Source: CAYTES01 sp964436935 (lineage in GTDB: Bacteria > Patescibacteriota > Gracilibacteria > UBA1369 > UBA12473). From it: a DNA stretch of 28,097 nucleotides. Shown here one piece after another: positions 15,855-24,205 of this stretch. Position numbers and translations under genes: made by a program. The DNA lies in contig CAYTES010000013.1 of the NCBI GenBank assembly GCA_964436935.1, forward strand, positions 1 to 28,097. The letters run 5' to 3'. How positions within the stretch are numbered: the first letter of the stretch is position 1; the number at the start of each line of letters is the position of its first letter. The notes under the pieces were generated by a model that ran no database searches, was not told the DNA's origin, and worked only from the letters and a program-made list of their open reading frames with translations.

Positions 15855-16022
15855 TTAAGAATTCTTTAAAGCGCAAGAAAAAACAGCTTCCAATTGTCCT
15901 AAAAGTAACGCCCCCAATTCCGTGGCATCAGTATGGGAAATCATTTGAGCGCGGGTGGCTTTTTCAAAAATTTCAACGGAATTTTCAGAAGGAGCGTGGG
16001 ATAGGAACATAACCGCAGGCAT
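15855..16022 (-). CDS. 55-aa small protein, first gene of a two-gene unit
   Basis: ATG at 16022-16020 to TAA at 15857-15855. The sequence starts MPAVMFLSHAPSENSVEIF and ends LGQLEAVFSCALKNS. It is predicted to be helical and slightly acidic, without a TM helix; no family recognised. Support comes from a near-perfect promoter (TTGACA / TATAGT) ending about 20 nt upstream, and from the 9-nt spacing to the following 197-aa gene. It is short enough to be missed by usual length cut-offs. Confidence 0.6.
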   Translation of the reverse strand: MPAVMFLSHAPSENSVEIFEKATRAQMISHTDATELGALLLGQLEAVFSCALKNS

Positions 16023-16041
16023 AGTTCTTCAAAAGAAGATT

Positions 16042-16069
16042 ACTATACCCAGAAATATGGTATTGTCAA
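16042..16069 (-). promoter_or_regulatory. promoter of the leftward two-gene unit
   Basis: Minus strand: a perfect TTGACA (16069-16064), a 16-bp spacer and TATAGT (16047-16042). The predicted leader is about 13 nt. It is back to back with the pheT promoter. Confidence 0.7.
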
Positions 16070-16085
16070 TTGATCTTGATCCGAT

Positions 16086-16115
16086 TTGGAAAAGTATCTT
16101 CCGTTCTAGTATAAA
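16086..16115 (+). promoter_or_regulatory. promoter of pheT
   Basis: TTGGAA (16086-16091), an 18-bp spacer and TATAAA (16110-16115), with the pheT ATG at 16145. It gives pheT transcription independent of pheS. Confidence 0.55.
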
Positions 16116-16144
16116 ATAGGCTCACTTCAAATTATCGACTGATT

Positions 16145-18907
16145 ATGAAAATTTCCCTCACATGGCTCCAAGAATTTGTTGATTTTAAAATCATAGACAA
16201 GGCCTCCCTTGATCATGTGGTGGTGGGGTATGTCGAAAGCGTGCAAAAACACCCCGAGGCCGATACCCTCAATGTCGCCCGGGTCAACATTGGCGAAAAC
16301 ACCGTTTCCATTGTCTGCGGAGGAATCAATCTCACAGAAAAAATTCATGTCCCCGTAGCGCTTCCCGGTGCGATTCTGCCTGGCAATTTTAAAATTCAAA
16401 AATCAAAAATTCGCGGAGCAGAAAGTGCGGGCATGATTTGCGCCAAAGAAGAATTGGGATTGGGAGAAAATCCGGCCCGGAAAATCTGGATTCTCGAAAA
16501 TAATAAAAAATGGGAAGCGGGCGAACCGCTGCTTAAGGCATTGGAGCTCGAAAAAGCCCATAGCCCCAAAGAACTGTCCGAATGGATCACCGAGCACACC
16601 GCGGAAGTAGAAGGAGTGGAAGCCACCGAGGAGCCGCTTCAACATGTGGTGACTGGAAAATTGATTGAATTTGAAAAAATTGCAGGTTCCGAAAAACTGC
16701 ACCGTGGAGAATTTGATGTGGGATGGAAAAAAGTTCAAATCGTATTTGGTTCGGTTTATAAACTTGAACGGGGAGAAATTTTACCCCTCGCTCTTGCGGG
16801 AGCCAAACTGCCGGGGGGAGAAATCAAAATGACTGAATTGGCAGGAGTGAAATCCGAAGGGATGGTCTGTGGAGACAGTGAAATGGGAATTCAAAATTCA
16901 ATCGAGGGCCTCACCCGATTCCCACAAAATACCCCTCTCGGAAAACCGATTGCCGACGTGCTTCACCTCAAGGATATCGTATTAGAAATTGACAATAAAT
17001 CCCTCACGCATCGCCCGGACCTCTGGGGACATTACGGAATGGCACGAGAATTGGCGGCCATTTTAAAAAAACCGCTCAAACCCCTCGATTCTCTATTGAC
17101 CTTCAAGGCAACAGACCCCTCGGAAACTCTCACGCTTGAGCTCAAAGCTCCCTCAATTTCAAAACGGTTCTCCGCCTGCATCATGACAGGCCTAACCATT
17201 GAAGAATCTCCGCAATGGCTCAAAGGAAAATTGCAAACCATTGGCATGCGTCCGATCAACAATATTGTAGACATCACGAATTTTGTCATGGCGGAATTGG
17301 GCCAACCCATGCATGCCTATGATCGAAAAAAAGTCGGTACAGATCAGTTAAAAATTCGTTATGCCGATGACGGAGAAAAACTGGAGACGCTCGACCGCAA
17401 AGAACGATCCCTACGCAAAGAAGATGGTGTAGTTGCCACGGACAAAGAAGCCCTGGGACTTGCCGGGGTAATGGGCGGGGCTCGATCGGAAATAAACAAC
17501 GACACCACGGAAATCATCCTCGAAGCCGCTCACTGGGATCCGATCGTGATTCGCAAATCCTCAAGTCATCACGGCCTTCGTTCGGAAGCCTCCCAACGCT
17601 TTGAAAAAAGCCTGGACCCTGCTTTAACCGAAGTCGCGATAAAACGAGCCCTTCATTTGATTCAACAAATTTGCCCCTCAGCCAAAGTGATCAGCGCCAT
17701 CACCACCGTAGGAGACTGGAAACCCAGCCAAAAATCGATCCATGTGAACCCGGCATCCGTGGTGAGTAAAATCGGAATCCCCATCTCAATACAAGAAATG
17801 GAAACCAATCTCAGCGCCCTCGGCTTTAACGTCAAAAAATCCGGCACTGGAAATTCCTCAACACTCTCCGTGGAAGTTCCATCCCATCGGGCCACGGGGG
17901 ATGTGAACATCGAAGAAGATATCGTGGAAGAGGTCGCCCGCCTCTATGGATACAACAATATCCCCACCCAGCTCCCCGAACTTCCGGTACGACTTCCCAT
18001 TGAAAACACCGAGCGCACGCATAAACATGAAGCTCGAAAAATCTGGGCCAAAACACTCGGCTTCACCGAAATTTCCAACTACTCCTTCTACAACGAAGAA
18101 ACGTTCAAAAAAGCCGGATTGGAAGACGTAAGACACATCCGCGTTAAAAATCCGCTTTCCGCGGAACAAACACACATGCGCACCACCCTCATCCCTAGTC
18201 TATTGGAAAAAATTCGGCTGAATCAACGACAAAAAGATCAAATTTCGCTTTTCGAAATCGGGCGTAGCTACAAAGAAATCGGCGAATTCATGCCATGGGA
18301 GGAAAAATGGATCGCAGGGCTGTGCAGTCAAAAAACGAAAGGAGAAATTTTTTACCACGCCAAAGGAGCGGTAGCGCAATTTTTGGAAGAATTTAGAGCG
18401 GGGCCCATCTTATGGAAACCCTCGTCCGCACCCTCACCCTACGCGCATCCTAAAAAATCGATGGAAATTCATATCAAGGGAAAAAAAATCGGAGAAGTGT
18501 TCGGCCTACATCCCGAAATCATACGAAAATTTGAGGTGGAACATCATGTGGCTGGATTTGAAATTAATTTCACCGAGTTGGCAAAACTGGGCCGCGAAAA
18601 TCATCATTTCAAATCGATTCCGAAATTCCCAAGTATATTTTTTGACATTTCATTTTTGATAGACCGAAAAACGGAATCCGGGGAAGTGATGAAGGTGATG
18701 CTCAAAGCCGATCGTCTACGGCTTATGCGGAACATTGAGTTGTTCGATGTGTACGAAGGAAAAAACATTCCGGACAACAAAAAATCATTGGCCTACCGTA
18801 TCGAATTACGTCACAACGAACGAACCTTGAATGATAAGGAATTCAAAGAAACACAACAAGCTCTTTTTGAGGCCATTCAAAAAAGTGGAGGAGAAGTACG
18901 GAGCTAA
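16145..18907 (+). CDS. pheT: phenylalanyl-tRNA synthetase beta subunit with a duplicated tRNA-binding domain
   Basis: A 920-aa beta subunit, longer than the usual roughly 800. It starts MKISLTWLQEFVDF as in the family. A tRNA-binding OB domain follows at about 24-120 (KHPEADTLNVARVNIG, VALPGAILPG, KIRGAESAGMIC). Next come a linker resembling the rest of the normal N-terminal domain (ELSEWITEHTAEVEGVEA, about 143-160) and a second OB-like copy at about 165-250 (GSEKLHRGEFDVG, LALAGAKLPGG, GVKSEGMVCGD). Then the B3/B4 editing region (RPINNIVDITNFVMAELGQPM), the B5 region (VPSHRATGDVNIEEDIVEEV), a synthetase-like core, and the C-terminal FDX-ACB anticodon-binding domain (FPSIFFDISFLID, LRHNERTLNDKE). 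It has its own promoter and is separated from pheS by two antisense genes. Confidence 0.95.
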   Translation: MKISLTWLQEFVDFKIIDKASLDHVVVGYVESVQKHPEADTLNVARVNIGENTVSIVCGGINLTEKIHVPVALPGAILPGNFKIQKSKIRGAESAGMICAKEELGLGENPARKIWILENNKKWEAGEPLLKALELEKAHSPKELSEWITEHTAEVEGVEATEEPLQHVVTGKLIEFEKIAGSEKLHRGEFDVGWKKVQIVFGSVYKLERGEILPLALAGAKLPGGEIKMTELAGVKSEGMVCGDSEMGIQNSIEGLTRFPQNTPLGKPIADVLHLKDIVLEIDNKSLTHRPDLWGHYGMARELAAILKKPLKPLDSLLTFKATDPSETLTLELKAPSISKRFSACIMTGLTIEESPQWLKGKLQTIGMRPINNIVDITNFVMAELGQPMHAYDRKKVGTDQLKIRYADDGEKLETLDRKERSLRKEDGVVATDKEALGLAGVMGGARSEINNDTTEIILEAAHWDPIVIRKSSSHHGLRSEASQRFEKSLDPALTEVAIKRALHLIQQICPSAKVISAITTVGDWKPSQKSIHVNPASVVSKIGIPISIQEMETNLSALGFNVKKSGTGNSSTLSVEVPSHRATGDVNIEEDIVEEVARLYGYNNIPTQLPELPVRLPIENTERTHKHEARKIWAKTLGFTEISNYSFYNEETFKKAGLEDVRHIRVKNPLSAEQTHMRTTLIPSLLEKIRLNQRQKDQISLFEIGRSYKEIGEFMPWEEKWIAGLCSQKTKGEIFYHAKGAVAQFLEEFRAGPILWKPSSAPSPYAHPKKSMEIHIKGKKIGEVFGLHPEIIRKFEVEHHVAGFEINFTELAKLGRENHHFKSIPKFPSIFFDISFLIDRKTESGEVMKVMLKADRLRLMRNIELFDVYEGKNIPDNKKSLAYRIELRHNERTLNDKEFKETQQALFEAIQKSGGEVRS

Positions 18908-19061
18908 AACTTAAAAAACCTCAAGATAAACCGATGCTTCTTAAGGAAGTCCCGCAAAACTCCATTTCAATTGAAAAATAAGTCATTTTTTCGAGATGTG
19001 AAGAAGATACGACGAGAAGGTTCGGCAAAACAGCTTTCGTGTAGTGAATTTAGATCAAAAA

Positions 19062-20027
19062 TTACCGTCTCACTCGAATAAATCCTCCGGCGGGTAAAAT
19101 CTTGACCCCCTGTTTTTCCATGGGGTCCAAAATCAAATTCATTCCGATGCTATCACTGGCCATATGCCCGGTAATGATGACATTGAGATGATATTTTTCA
19201 GCCTTTTTACGGGAATCTTCCGGCATATGCATCTCAATCACGGTACTCACTCCGGCACGACTCAAGGCTTCATAAATATCGTCACTTCCCGAAGTGCCAC
19301 CGGTCATTCCGGTAACCGCCATCTTGCCCAATCGCGATTTTCCGGATCCCGCAAAAATCATAGGGCCCATACCCATTTTTTCCGCTTCCTGAAACTCGGG
19401 AATCTCCAAAAAGGCTTCCATCAAATCTTTGACGTAACGCACATCGGCAGTTTTCTTTTCTACGAATTTTTTAAGAAAATGATGCACGCTATTGTCCGCC
19501 GGCGTATGACAACACATGAACGGAATATCCAACAAACGAGCGCCGTCCACCGCACGATAATGGTTCACGGGATGAAGCGCTCGAACCAATTTCTGAATGC
19601 GTGGCGCCAATAATTTTTCAACCATATTAATGGAAACACCCCAATGTTCCATCACGCTTTCTTGGATGGGCATCACCTGGGTCAAATCCACCAAACCTCG
19701 GCCCTCCGGATGATGAGCCATAATCAAATCCACCGGTGTCCCCTTTTCACGCAATGCATTGGCCAGCAAAACCTCCTGCATGTCCGCATCAATACACACC
19801 ATCATGGTTTTCACTTTTTGTTTCATCTGACCATACAACACGCGCGAATCTCCGTAGGGATTGGTCAGCCGTTCCATATCAAAATATTTCTTCTTATTCG
19901 AATCCATTTTTTTATGGTCCTCTTTGACTTCTTTCAAAAGCGTGTCAATTTCTTTTGCGGAACGGGGATCATTTTTGCGCCCGATTTGAAGCATAAGATC
20001 ATAAATCTGTTGGAGGGTGAGAGACAT
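19062..20027 (-). CDS. Nif3-like dinuclear metal-binding protein
   Basis: A 321-aa protein of the Nif3/YbgI family, which binds two metal ions and forms toroidal oligomers; its function is poorly defined. The visible signatures are LIMAHHPEGRG (the HHP metal motif), MCCHTPADN, a Gly-rich TGGTSGSDDIYEAL, and GHMASDSIGMN near the C-terminus, in the usual order. I start it at the ATG at 20027 (MSLTLQQIYDLML), which matches the family N-terminus, rather than 43 codons upstream. It has an insert or extension with charged helices (about 20-60). It is divergent from the PBP gene and convergent with pheT. Confidence 0.85.
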   Translation of the reverse strand: MSLTLQQIYDLMLQIGRKNDPRSAKEIDTLLKEVKEDHKKMDSNKKKYFDMERLTNPYGDSRVLYGQMKQKVKTMMVCIDADMQEVLLANALREKGTPVDLIMAHHPEGRGLVDLTQVMPIQESVMEHWGVSINMVEKLLAPRIQKLVRALHPVNHYRAVDGARLLDIPFMCCHTPADNSVHHFLKKFVEKKTADVRYVKDLMEAFLEIPEFQEAEKMGMGPMIFAGSGKSRLGKMAVTGMTGGTSGSDDIYEALSRAGVSTVIEMHMPEDSRKKAEKYHLNVIITGHMASDSIGMNLILDPMEKQGVKILPAGGFIRVRR

Positions 20028-20064
20028 TCCGTTTGAGGTTAAAAATACTAAGGTTTCTAAAGTG

Positions 20065-20092
20065 ATTTTAGCACAAAGAATCACTCCACCAA
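20065..20092 (-). promoter_or_regulatory. possible promoter of the Nif3-like gene
   Basis: Minus strand: TTGGTG (20092-20087), a 16-bp spacer and TAAAAT (20070-20065). The match is partial. It supports starting the gene at 20027, because the longer ORF start would lie upstream of this promoter. Confidence 0.4.
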
Positions 20093-20211
20093 TACCCGAG
20101 TTTAATACCCAACAACTAAAAACTATCCATAGACAATACCCACTTCGCCATCGCAACGATTTTGTCTTCCTAGGAACTGTTCACATAAAGCCCTACGCTT
20201 CGCACTGGCCC

Positions 20212-20240
20212 TTGTTTCAATGCGTACTTTTCGCTAAAAT
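20212..20240 (+). promoter_or_regulatory. promoter of the penicillin-binding protein gene
   Basis: TTGTTT (20212-20217), a 17-bp spacer and TAAAAT (20235-20240). The ATG at 20256 is only 15 nt past the -10 box, implying a leader of about 9 nt. Confidence 0.5.
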
Positions 20241-20255
20241 CAAAACAAACACGCT

Positions 20256-23057
20256 ATGAAACGTTTCAATCGACAATCTCTCCATCATTTCTGGCAAAAA
20301 ATAAAACCCAACCCCTTTCTCCCGTTGTGGAGAAGGAATCTTCAATGGGCGTTGATCGGTGTGGGAGGAACCACCCTCGCGGGGGGAGCTTTCACGTTGT
20401 TGATCGCCTTCATTTTTAACTTTGGATTACCGGATCTGAGTAAGGGGGATGAGTTGTTACAAGCGCAATCAACGCTCATCATGGATCGCAAGGGGAATAT
20501 ATTGTATGCGCTACACGGAGAAGAAAACCGAAAAATCGTCGCACTGGAAAATGTTTCGCCCTATCTCATAGACGCGACCATCGCCGTGGAAGATGACGAA
20601 TTTTACGATCACTTTGGTTTTGATATTCCATGTTTGAGCAAAGCGGTGGCGCACGAAATTTTTGGAGTTGGGATTCGTCGCGGCTGCTCAACCATCACCC
20701 AACAGTTGGCCAAAAATATATTTTTGGCTCCGGAACAAACGTACACTCGAAAAATCCAAGAACTGATTCTTTCCGTAAAAATGGAGCTTCGCTTCAGTAA
20801 AGAGGAAATTTTGGAACTTTATCTCAACGAAATTCCCTATGGAAACAATGCCTATGGAGTGGAAATGGCCGCCCAACGGTACTTCAATAAACCGGCTAGT
20901 GAGTTAACCCTGACAGAATCGGCGATTCTCGCCTCTTTACCCAAGGCACCCACTCGTTACTCCCCCTACGGAACGAATAAAAATTCATACCTCATTGCCC
21001 AATTCACGGAAGAACAACTCCAAAAGCGTCCCATCAAAACAGAGGAAGATCTGGAAGTAGAAGAATATTTTCGGGGATTGATCGGAAGCAACATTGTTTT
21101 GGCGAATGGGAACAACCTCTACATTCCGGGACGTACCGACATCGTCTTGAACTCCATGCTAGAACAAGGAATGATCACCGAAGAAGAAAAAGACATGTCC
21201 AAAAAAGAATCTTGGGCCTTAGCCTTTCAAGAATATCGCGAGAGCATCAAAGCGCCTCATTTTGTGCTCTATGTAAAAGAACTGTTGGAAGAAAAATATG
21301 GAAAAGATGTGATTGAACAAGGAGGGTTGAAAGTATACACCACGCTCGATCCGGATTTGCAGGATTTGGCGCAAGAAAAAGTGGATAAATACCGGGAGAA
21401 AAATGTGACCAACTTCAAAGCAACCAACGCCAGCTTGGTCAGTATTCAACCGGAAACCGGCCAAATTTTAGCCATGATCGGTTCCGCCGACTACTGGGAT
21501 CCCGAAATTGACGGCAATGTGAATATTGCCCTAAGAGCCAGACAACCGGGATCTTCCTTCAAACCTTTTGTTTATGCTTTGGCCTTCTTAAACGGCTATG
21601 CTCCGGCCACCGTGCTGTATGACGTAGCCACTCAATTTGGTCCCGGCCAATGGCCTAAAAATTACGATGGGACCTTTAAAGGGCCTGTTTCCATTCGATA
21701 CGCACTGGGCCATTCCCTTAATATCCCGGCGATCAAAGCCTATTTTCTGGCAGGCCAAGAAGAAGCCATCATTCCTTTTATGAAAAAATTTGGCATCGAA
21801 TTGGATGCCTCCATTGGGTACGGGTGGCCCTTGGCATTAGGAACGGGTGAAGTAAGATTGCTGGATTTTGTCGGAGCGTACACCGTTTTTGCCAATAGCG
21901 GGATGAAAAAAGAAATTTCACCAATTCTAAAAATCGAAAACAGTAATGGGGAGGTGTTGGAACAATGGGAGGATAAACCGGGTGAAAATGTCCTAGACCC
22001 TCAAGCCGCTTATCTGATCAATAGCATTCTTTCGGACCATGCTGTGAATTTGGGCCCTCGCCTCAACATCACGGGGCAAACCGTGGCCGTAAAAACGGGA
22101 ACCAGCACAAAAAAAGACGCCAACGGAACACAAATGCCAAGCAACACCTGGACCATGGGATACACCACCAAATTGGTCACCGGCGTATGGGTGGGAAATG
22201 CCGATGGTTCCTCCATGGGCTATCTGGCAGATGGATACAACACCGCCGCACCCATCTGGAATGAATTCATGACCGGAGCCCTTGCCAATGTGGAAACGGA
22301 AGCCTTTCCAAAACCGAAAGAAATTGTTGAAATGGCGGTCAGTCGAAAAACGGGTTTGCTTCCATCCAAGGACACAACGGATACCATTATTGAAGAATTC
22401 GCCAGCTTCAATGTTCCGACTAAAATTGAAAATAACTATGTAACGCTTAAAATCGATGAAATGACCGGGCAGATTGCCAACGAATATTCTCCCGATTGGT
22501 CCATTGAAGAAAAGAGTTTCTTTGTTCATCGTGCAATCATCACCACATTTCCTTCCTGGCAAGCGGGTATAGACGCATGGGCCAGTAAAAGTGATATGGA
22601 AAACCCACCCAAAGAAACCGATTCGATTCATACCGCGGAAACACTCGCCAATAGCCCCTCGGTAGTCATCGTCTCTCCCACCGCTTACAGTCGGGTGGAA
22701 GGAGGCGAACTTGAAGTGGAAGTGGACATCAGTGCGGGTAACGGCGTGGAAAAAGTGGAATTTTATCTTGGAGATGCGCTTCAATTCGTTTCCACCGAAT
22801 CTCCCTATAATGGACAATTGCGCATTCCGATCAATGCAAAATCAGGAACAAAATATGACATTACCGCCTATGTTTATGATGTTCTCGGATATCGAAACTC
22901 AAGCATGATTTCGGTCCAGGTGAAAAATGATGACAATAATGACAATTCGGATGAGGTACAATCCAACCCCGATATTTCGGTAGAAACAACGGATGTATTG
23001 ATTGAAGAAAATAAACCGGAAGAACAAACTCCAGAAGAAGCGGGCTTGGCAAATTAA
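20256..23057 (+). CDS. class A penicillin-binding protein (bifunctional PBP1)
   Basis: A 933-aa peptidoglycan synthase. It has a short cytoplasmic, basic N-terminus and a TM anchor at about 32-56. The GT51 glycosyltransferase domain shows AVEDDEFYDHFGFD (catalytic Glu112) and RGCSTITQQLAKNIF. The transpeptidase domain has PGSSFKPF (SxxK, Ser433/Lys436), HSLNIPA (SxN, about 487-489) and VKTGTSTKK (KTG, 613-615). All catalytic motifs are intact, so it should both polymerise and cross-link glycan outside the membrane. After about residue 790 it carries an Ig-like domain (VVIVSPTAYSRVEGGELEVE, VEKVEFYLGDAL, YDITAYVYDVLGY) and an acidic Asn/Asp/Glu-rich tail. It is followed after 63 nt by a lipoprotein gene with its own promoter. 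Confidence 0.95.
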   Translation: MKRFNRQSLHHFWQKIKPNPFLPLWRRNLQWALIGVGGTTLAGGAFTLLIAFIFNFGLPDLSKGDELLQAQSTLIMDRKGNILYALHGEENRKIVALENVSPYLIDATIAVEDDEFYDHFGFDIPCLSKAVAHEIFGVGIRRGCSTITQQLAKNIFLAPEQTYTRKIQELILSVKMELRFSKEEILELYLNEIPYGNNAYGVEMAAQRYFNKPASELTLTESAILASLPKAPTRYSPYGTNKNSYLIAQFTEEQLQKRPIKTEEDLEVEEYFRGLIGSNIVLANGNNLYIPGRTDIVLNSMLEQGMITEEEKDMSKKESWALAFQEYRESIKAPHFVLYVKELLEEKYGKDVIEQGGLKVYTTLDPDLQDLAQEKVDKYREKNVTNFKATNASLVSIQPETGQILAMIGSADYWDPEIDGNVNIALRARQPGSSFKPFVYALAFLNGYAPATVLYDVATQFGPGQWPKNYDGTFKGPVSIRYALGHSLNIPAIKAYFLAGQEEAIIPFMKKFGIELDASIGYGWPLALGTGEVRLLDFVGAYTVFANSGMKKEISPILKIENSNGEVLEQWEDKPGENVLDPQAAYLINSILSDHAVNLGPRLNITGQTVAVKTGTSTKKDANGTQMPSNTWTMGYTTKLVTGVWVGNADGSSMGYLADGYNTAAPIWNEFMTGALANVETEAFPKPKEIVEMAVSRKTGLLPSKDTTDTIIEEFASFNVPTKIENNYVTLKIDEMTGQIANEYSPDWSIEEKSFFVHRAIITTFPSWQAGIDAWASKSDMENPPKETDSIHTAETLANSPSVVIVSPTAYSRVEGGELEVEVDISAGNGVEKVEFYLGDALQFVSTESPYNGQLRIPINAKSGTKYDITAYVYDVLGYRNSSMISVQVKNDDNNDNSDEVQSNPDISVETTDVLIEENKPEEQTPEEAGLAN

Positions 23058-23074
23058 ACTATTTGCTGCTATGG

Positions 23075-23103
23075 TTGGACTAAATGAAATTTCTATTTCT
23101 AAT
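23075..23103 (+). promoter_or_regulatory. possible promoter of the lipoprotein gene
   Basis: TTGGAC (23075-23080), a 17-bp spacer and TCTAAT (23098-23103). The predicted leader to the ATG at 23121 is about 11 nt. Confidence 0.5.
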
Positions 23104-23120
23104 TTAATGACCCTTAAATC

Positions 23121-23573
23121 ATGGAACGTTCGTCTCTCCCAAAATACGCCTTATTGATGATTTTATTTTCAAGCTTATCATTAAGTTTAACCGGATGTTT
23201 CAACCGAGGATCCTCGGAAGAAGTAACCTTTAAGGGCCCAATTGAAGGTTGGAGTGACATCGCGTTACCGGAAAATGCGGAGTGGGAAAAAACCCTGGTT
23301 TCGGGACAAGTCGAAAACCACAGCTACACCATTGCGATGGATGAAATGGAATTATGGGAATTCATGGAGGAAGCAATGGCATACAACGGATGGACCATTT
23401 CAAAAGCATATGCGGATGGACGTGAATTCGTAAAAAATGAGGATCGAGTCAATATGAGTATAAATGGAGAAAAAGAAGGAAAACTCAACGTTTTCATTAT
23501 CATCGAACCCAAAGATGCCTACATGAACAAATCCGAAAAAACAAAGGACGAGAAAGAGGAAGAACGAAACTAA
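23121..23573 (+). CDS. small lipoprotein
   Basis: A 150-aa protein with a type II signal peptide: hydrophobic core LLMILFSSLSLSLTGC with a lipobox LTGC and the lipidated Cys at about 26. The mature part has an alpha/beta look (HSYTIAMDEMELWEFMEEAM, GWTISKAYADGREFVK, GKLNVFIIIEP) and a charged Lys/Glu tail. The pattern of a W-containing helix followed by a short sheet resembles small envelope lipoproteins, but no named family is recognised. It should be anchored to the outer face of the membrane, near the PBP encoded upstream. Its stop codon overlaps that of the convergent rdgB by a shared CTAA. Confidence 0.8.
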   Translation: MERSSLPKYALLMILFSSLSLSLTGCFNRGSSEEVTFKGPIEGWSDIALPENAEWEKTLVSGQVENHSYTIAMDEMELWEFMEEAMAYNGWTISKAYADGREFVKNEDRVNMSINGEKEGKLNVFIIIEPKDAYMNKSEKTKDEKEEERN

Positions 23574-24175
23574 AGGCGAGTAAACAAAAACTCTTTCACC
23601 TGCTTCACTGCAAACCCACGATGGCTCACCGTTGTTTTTTCCTGAGGACTCATTGCCGCATAAACCTGACCAAAACCTTCAGGCTTAAATACGGAACTCA
23701 ACGGTAAACCCGGCAAAAGTGGGGCCTCTTGCTGTCCCATGATATGACCGGGAGTCTCTCCACGAAATATAAACTCCCGCCCATCAGGAAAAATCAATAC
23801 CGCGGAACAGACAAAACGGGCGGTTCGCTCGGATTCAGGAATAGTCTGTATACGCTGTAAAAAGGTGTCGAGCCATTCTTGATCCGTGGCCTCAGGACCG
23901 GCTCCCCATCGGCGCGTATGGAGTCCTAACTCATTTTCAAGTGCATCCACATGCAACCCCGAATCTTCCGCCAAAGTCATATGCCCAGACCGCTTAAAAA
24001 AATGCCGTGCCTTCAAAAAAGCGTTTTCATCATGGGTCAGCCCATTTTCTTCAATTTGGCTCGATTCAGGCAAATGGTGTAAGCCCAAAAAGTCGTAAGG
24101 CAAATCTTGCAATACGGACAAAATCTCCTTAAATTTTCCTTGATTCCCGGTCGCAATCAAAAAAGGAGGATTCAT
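23570..24175 (-). CDS. rdgB: RdgB/HAM1-type non-canonical purine NTP pyrophosphatase
   Basis: A 201-aa enzyme that hydrolyses ITP, XTP and dITP to monophosphates, keeping deaminated purines out of nucleic acids. Motifs: LIATGNQGKFKEI at the N-terminus (T-x-N-x-x-K nucleotide-binding loop), EENGLTHDENAFLKA, AEDSGLHVDAL (metal/substrate Asp), and SHRGFAVKQVKEFL near the C-terminus. I choose the ATG at 24175 (MNPPFLIATGN), which fits the family; the ORF could extend 10 codons further, to the edge of the divergent gene. Only 30 bp separate the two divergent start codons, so their promoters must overlap neighbouring coding sequence. One difference: the usual F-x-YDP-x-F segment reads SSVFKPEGFG here. 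Confidence 0.92.
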   Translation of the reverse strand: MNPPFLIATGNQGKFKEILSVLQDLPYDFLGLHHLPESSQIEENGLTHDENAFLKARHFFKRSGHMTLAEDSGLHVDALENELGLHTRRWGAGPEATDQEWLDTFLQRIQTIPESERTARFVCSAVLIFPDGREFIFRGETPGHIMGQQEAPLLPGLPLSSVFKPEGFGQVYAAMSPQEKTTVSHRGFAVKQVKEFLFTRL

Positions 24176-24205
24176 GATAAATAGGATATATGATATAAAA
24201 CTCAC

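Noticed and set aside
20028..20156. Extended N-terminus of the Nif3-like protein (start 20156)
   Set aside because: The extra 43 residues are Trp/Cys-rich and unlike the family, and a promoter candidate at 20065-20092 lies inside that stretch.
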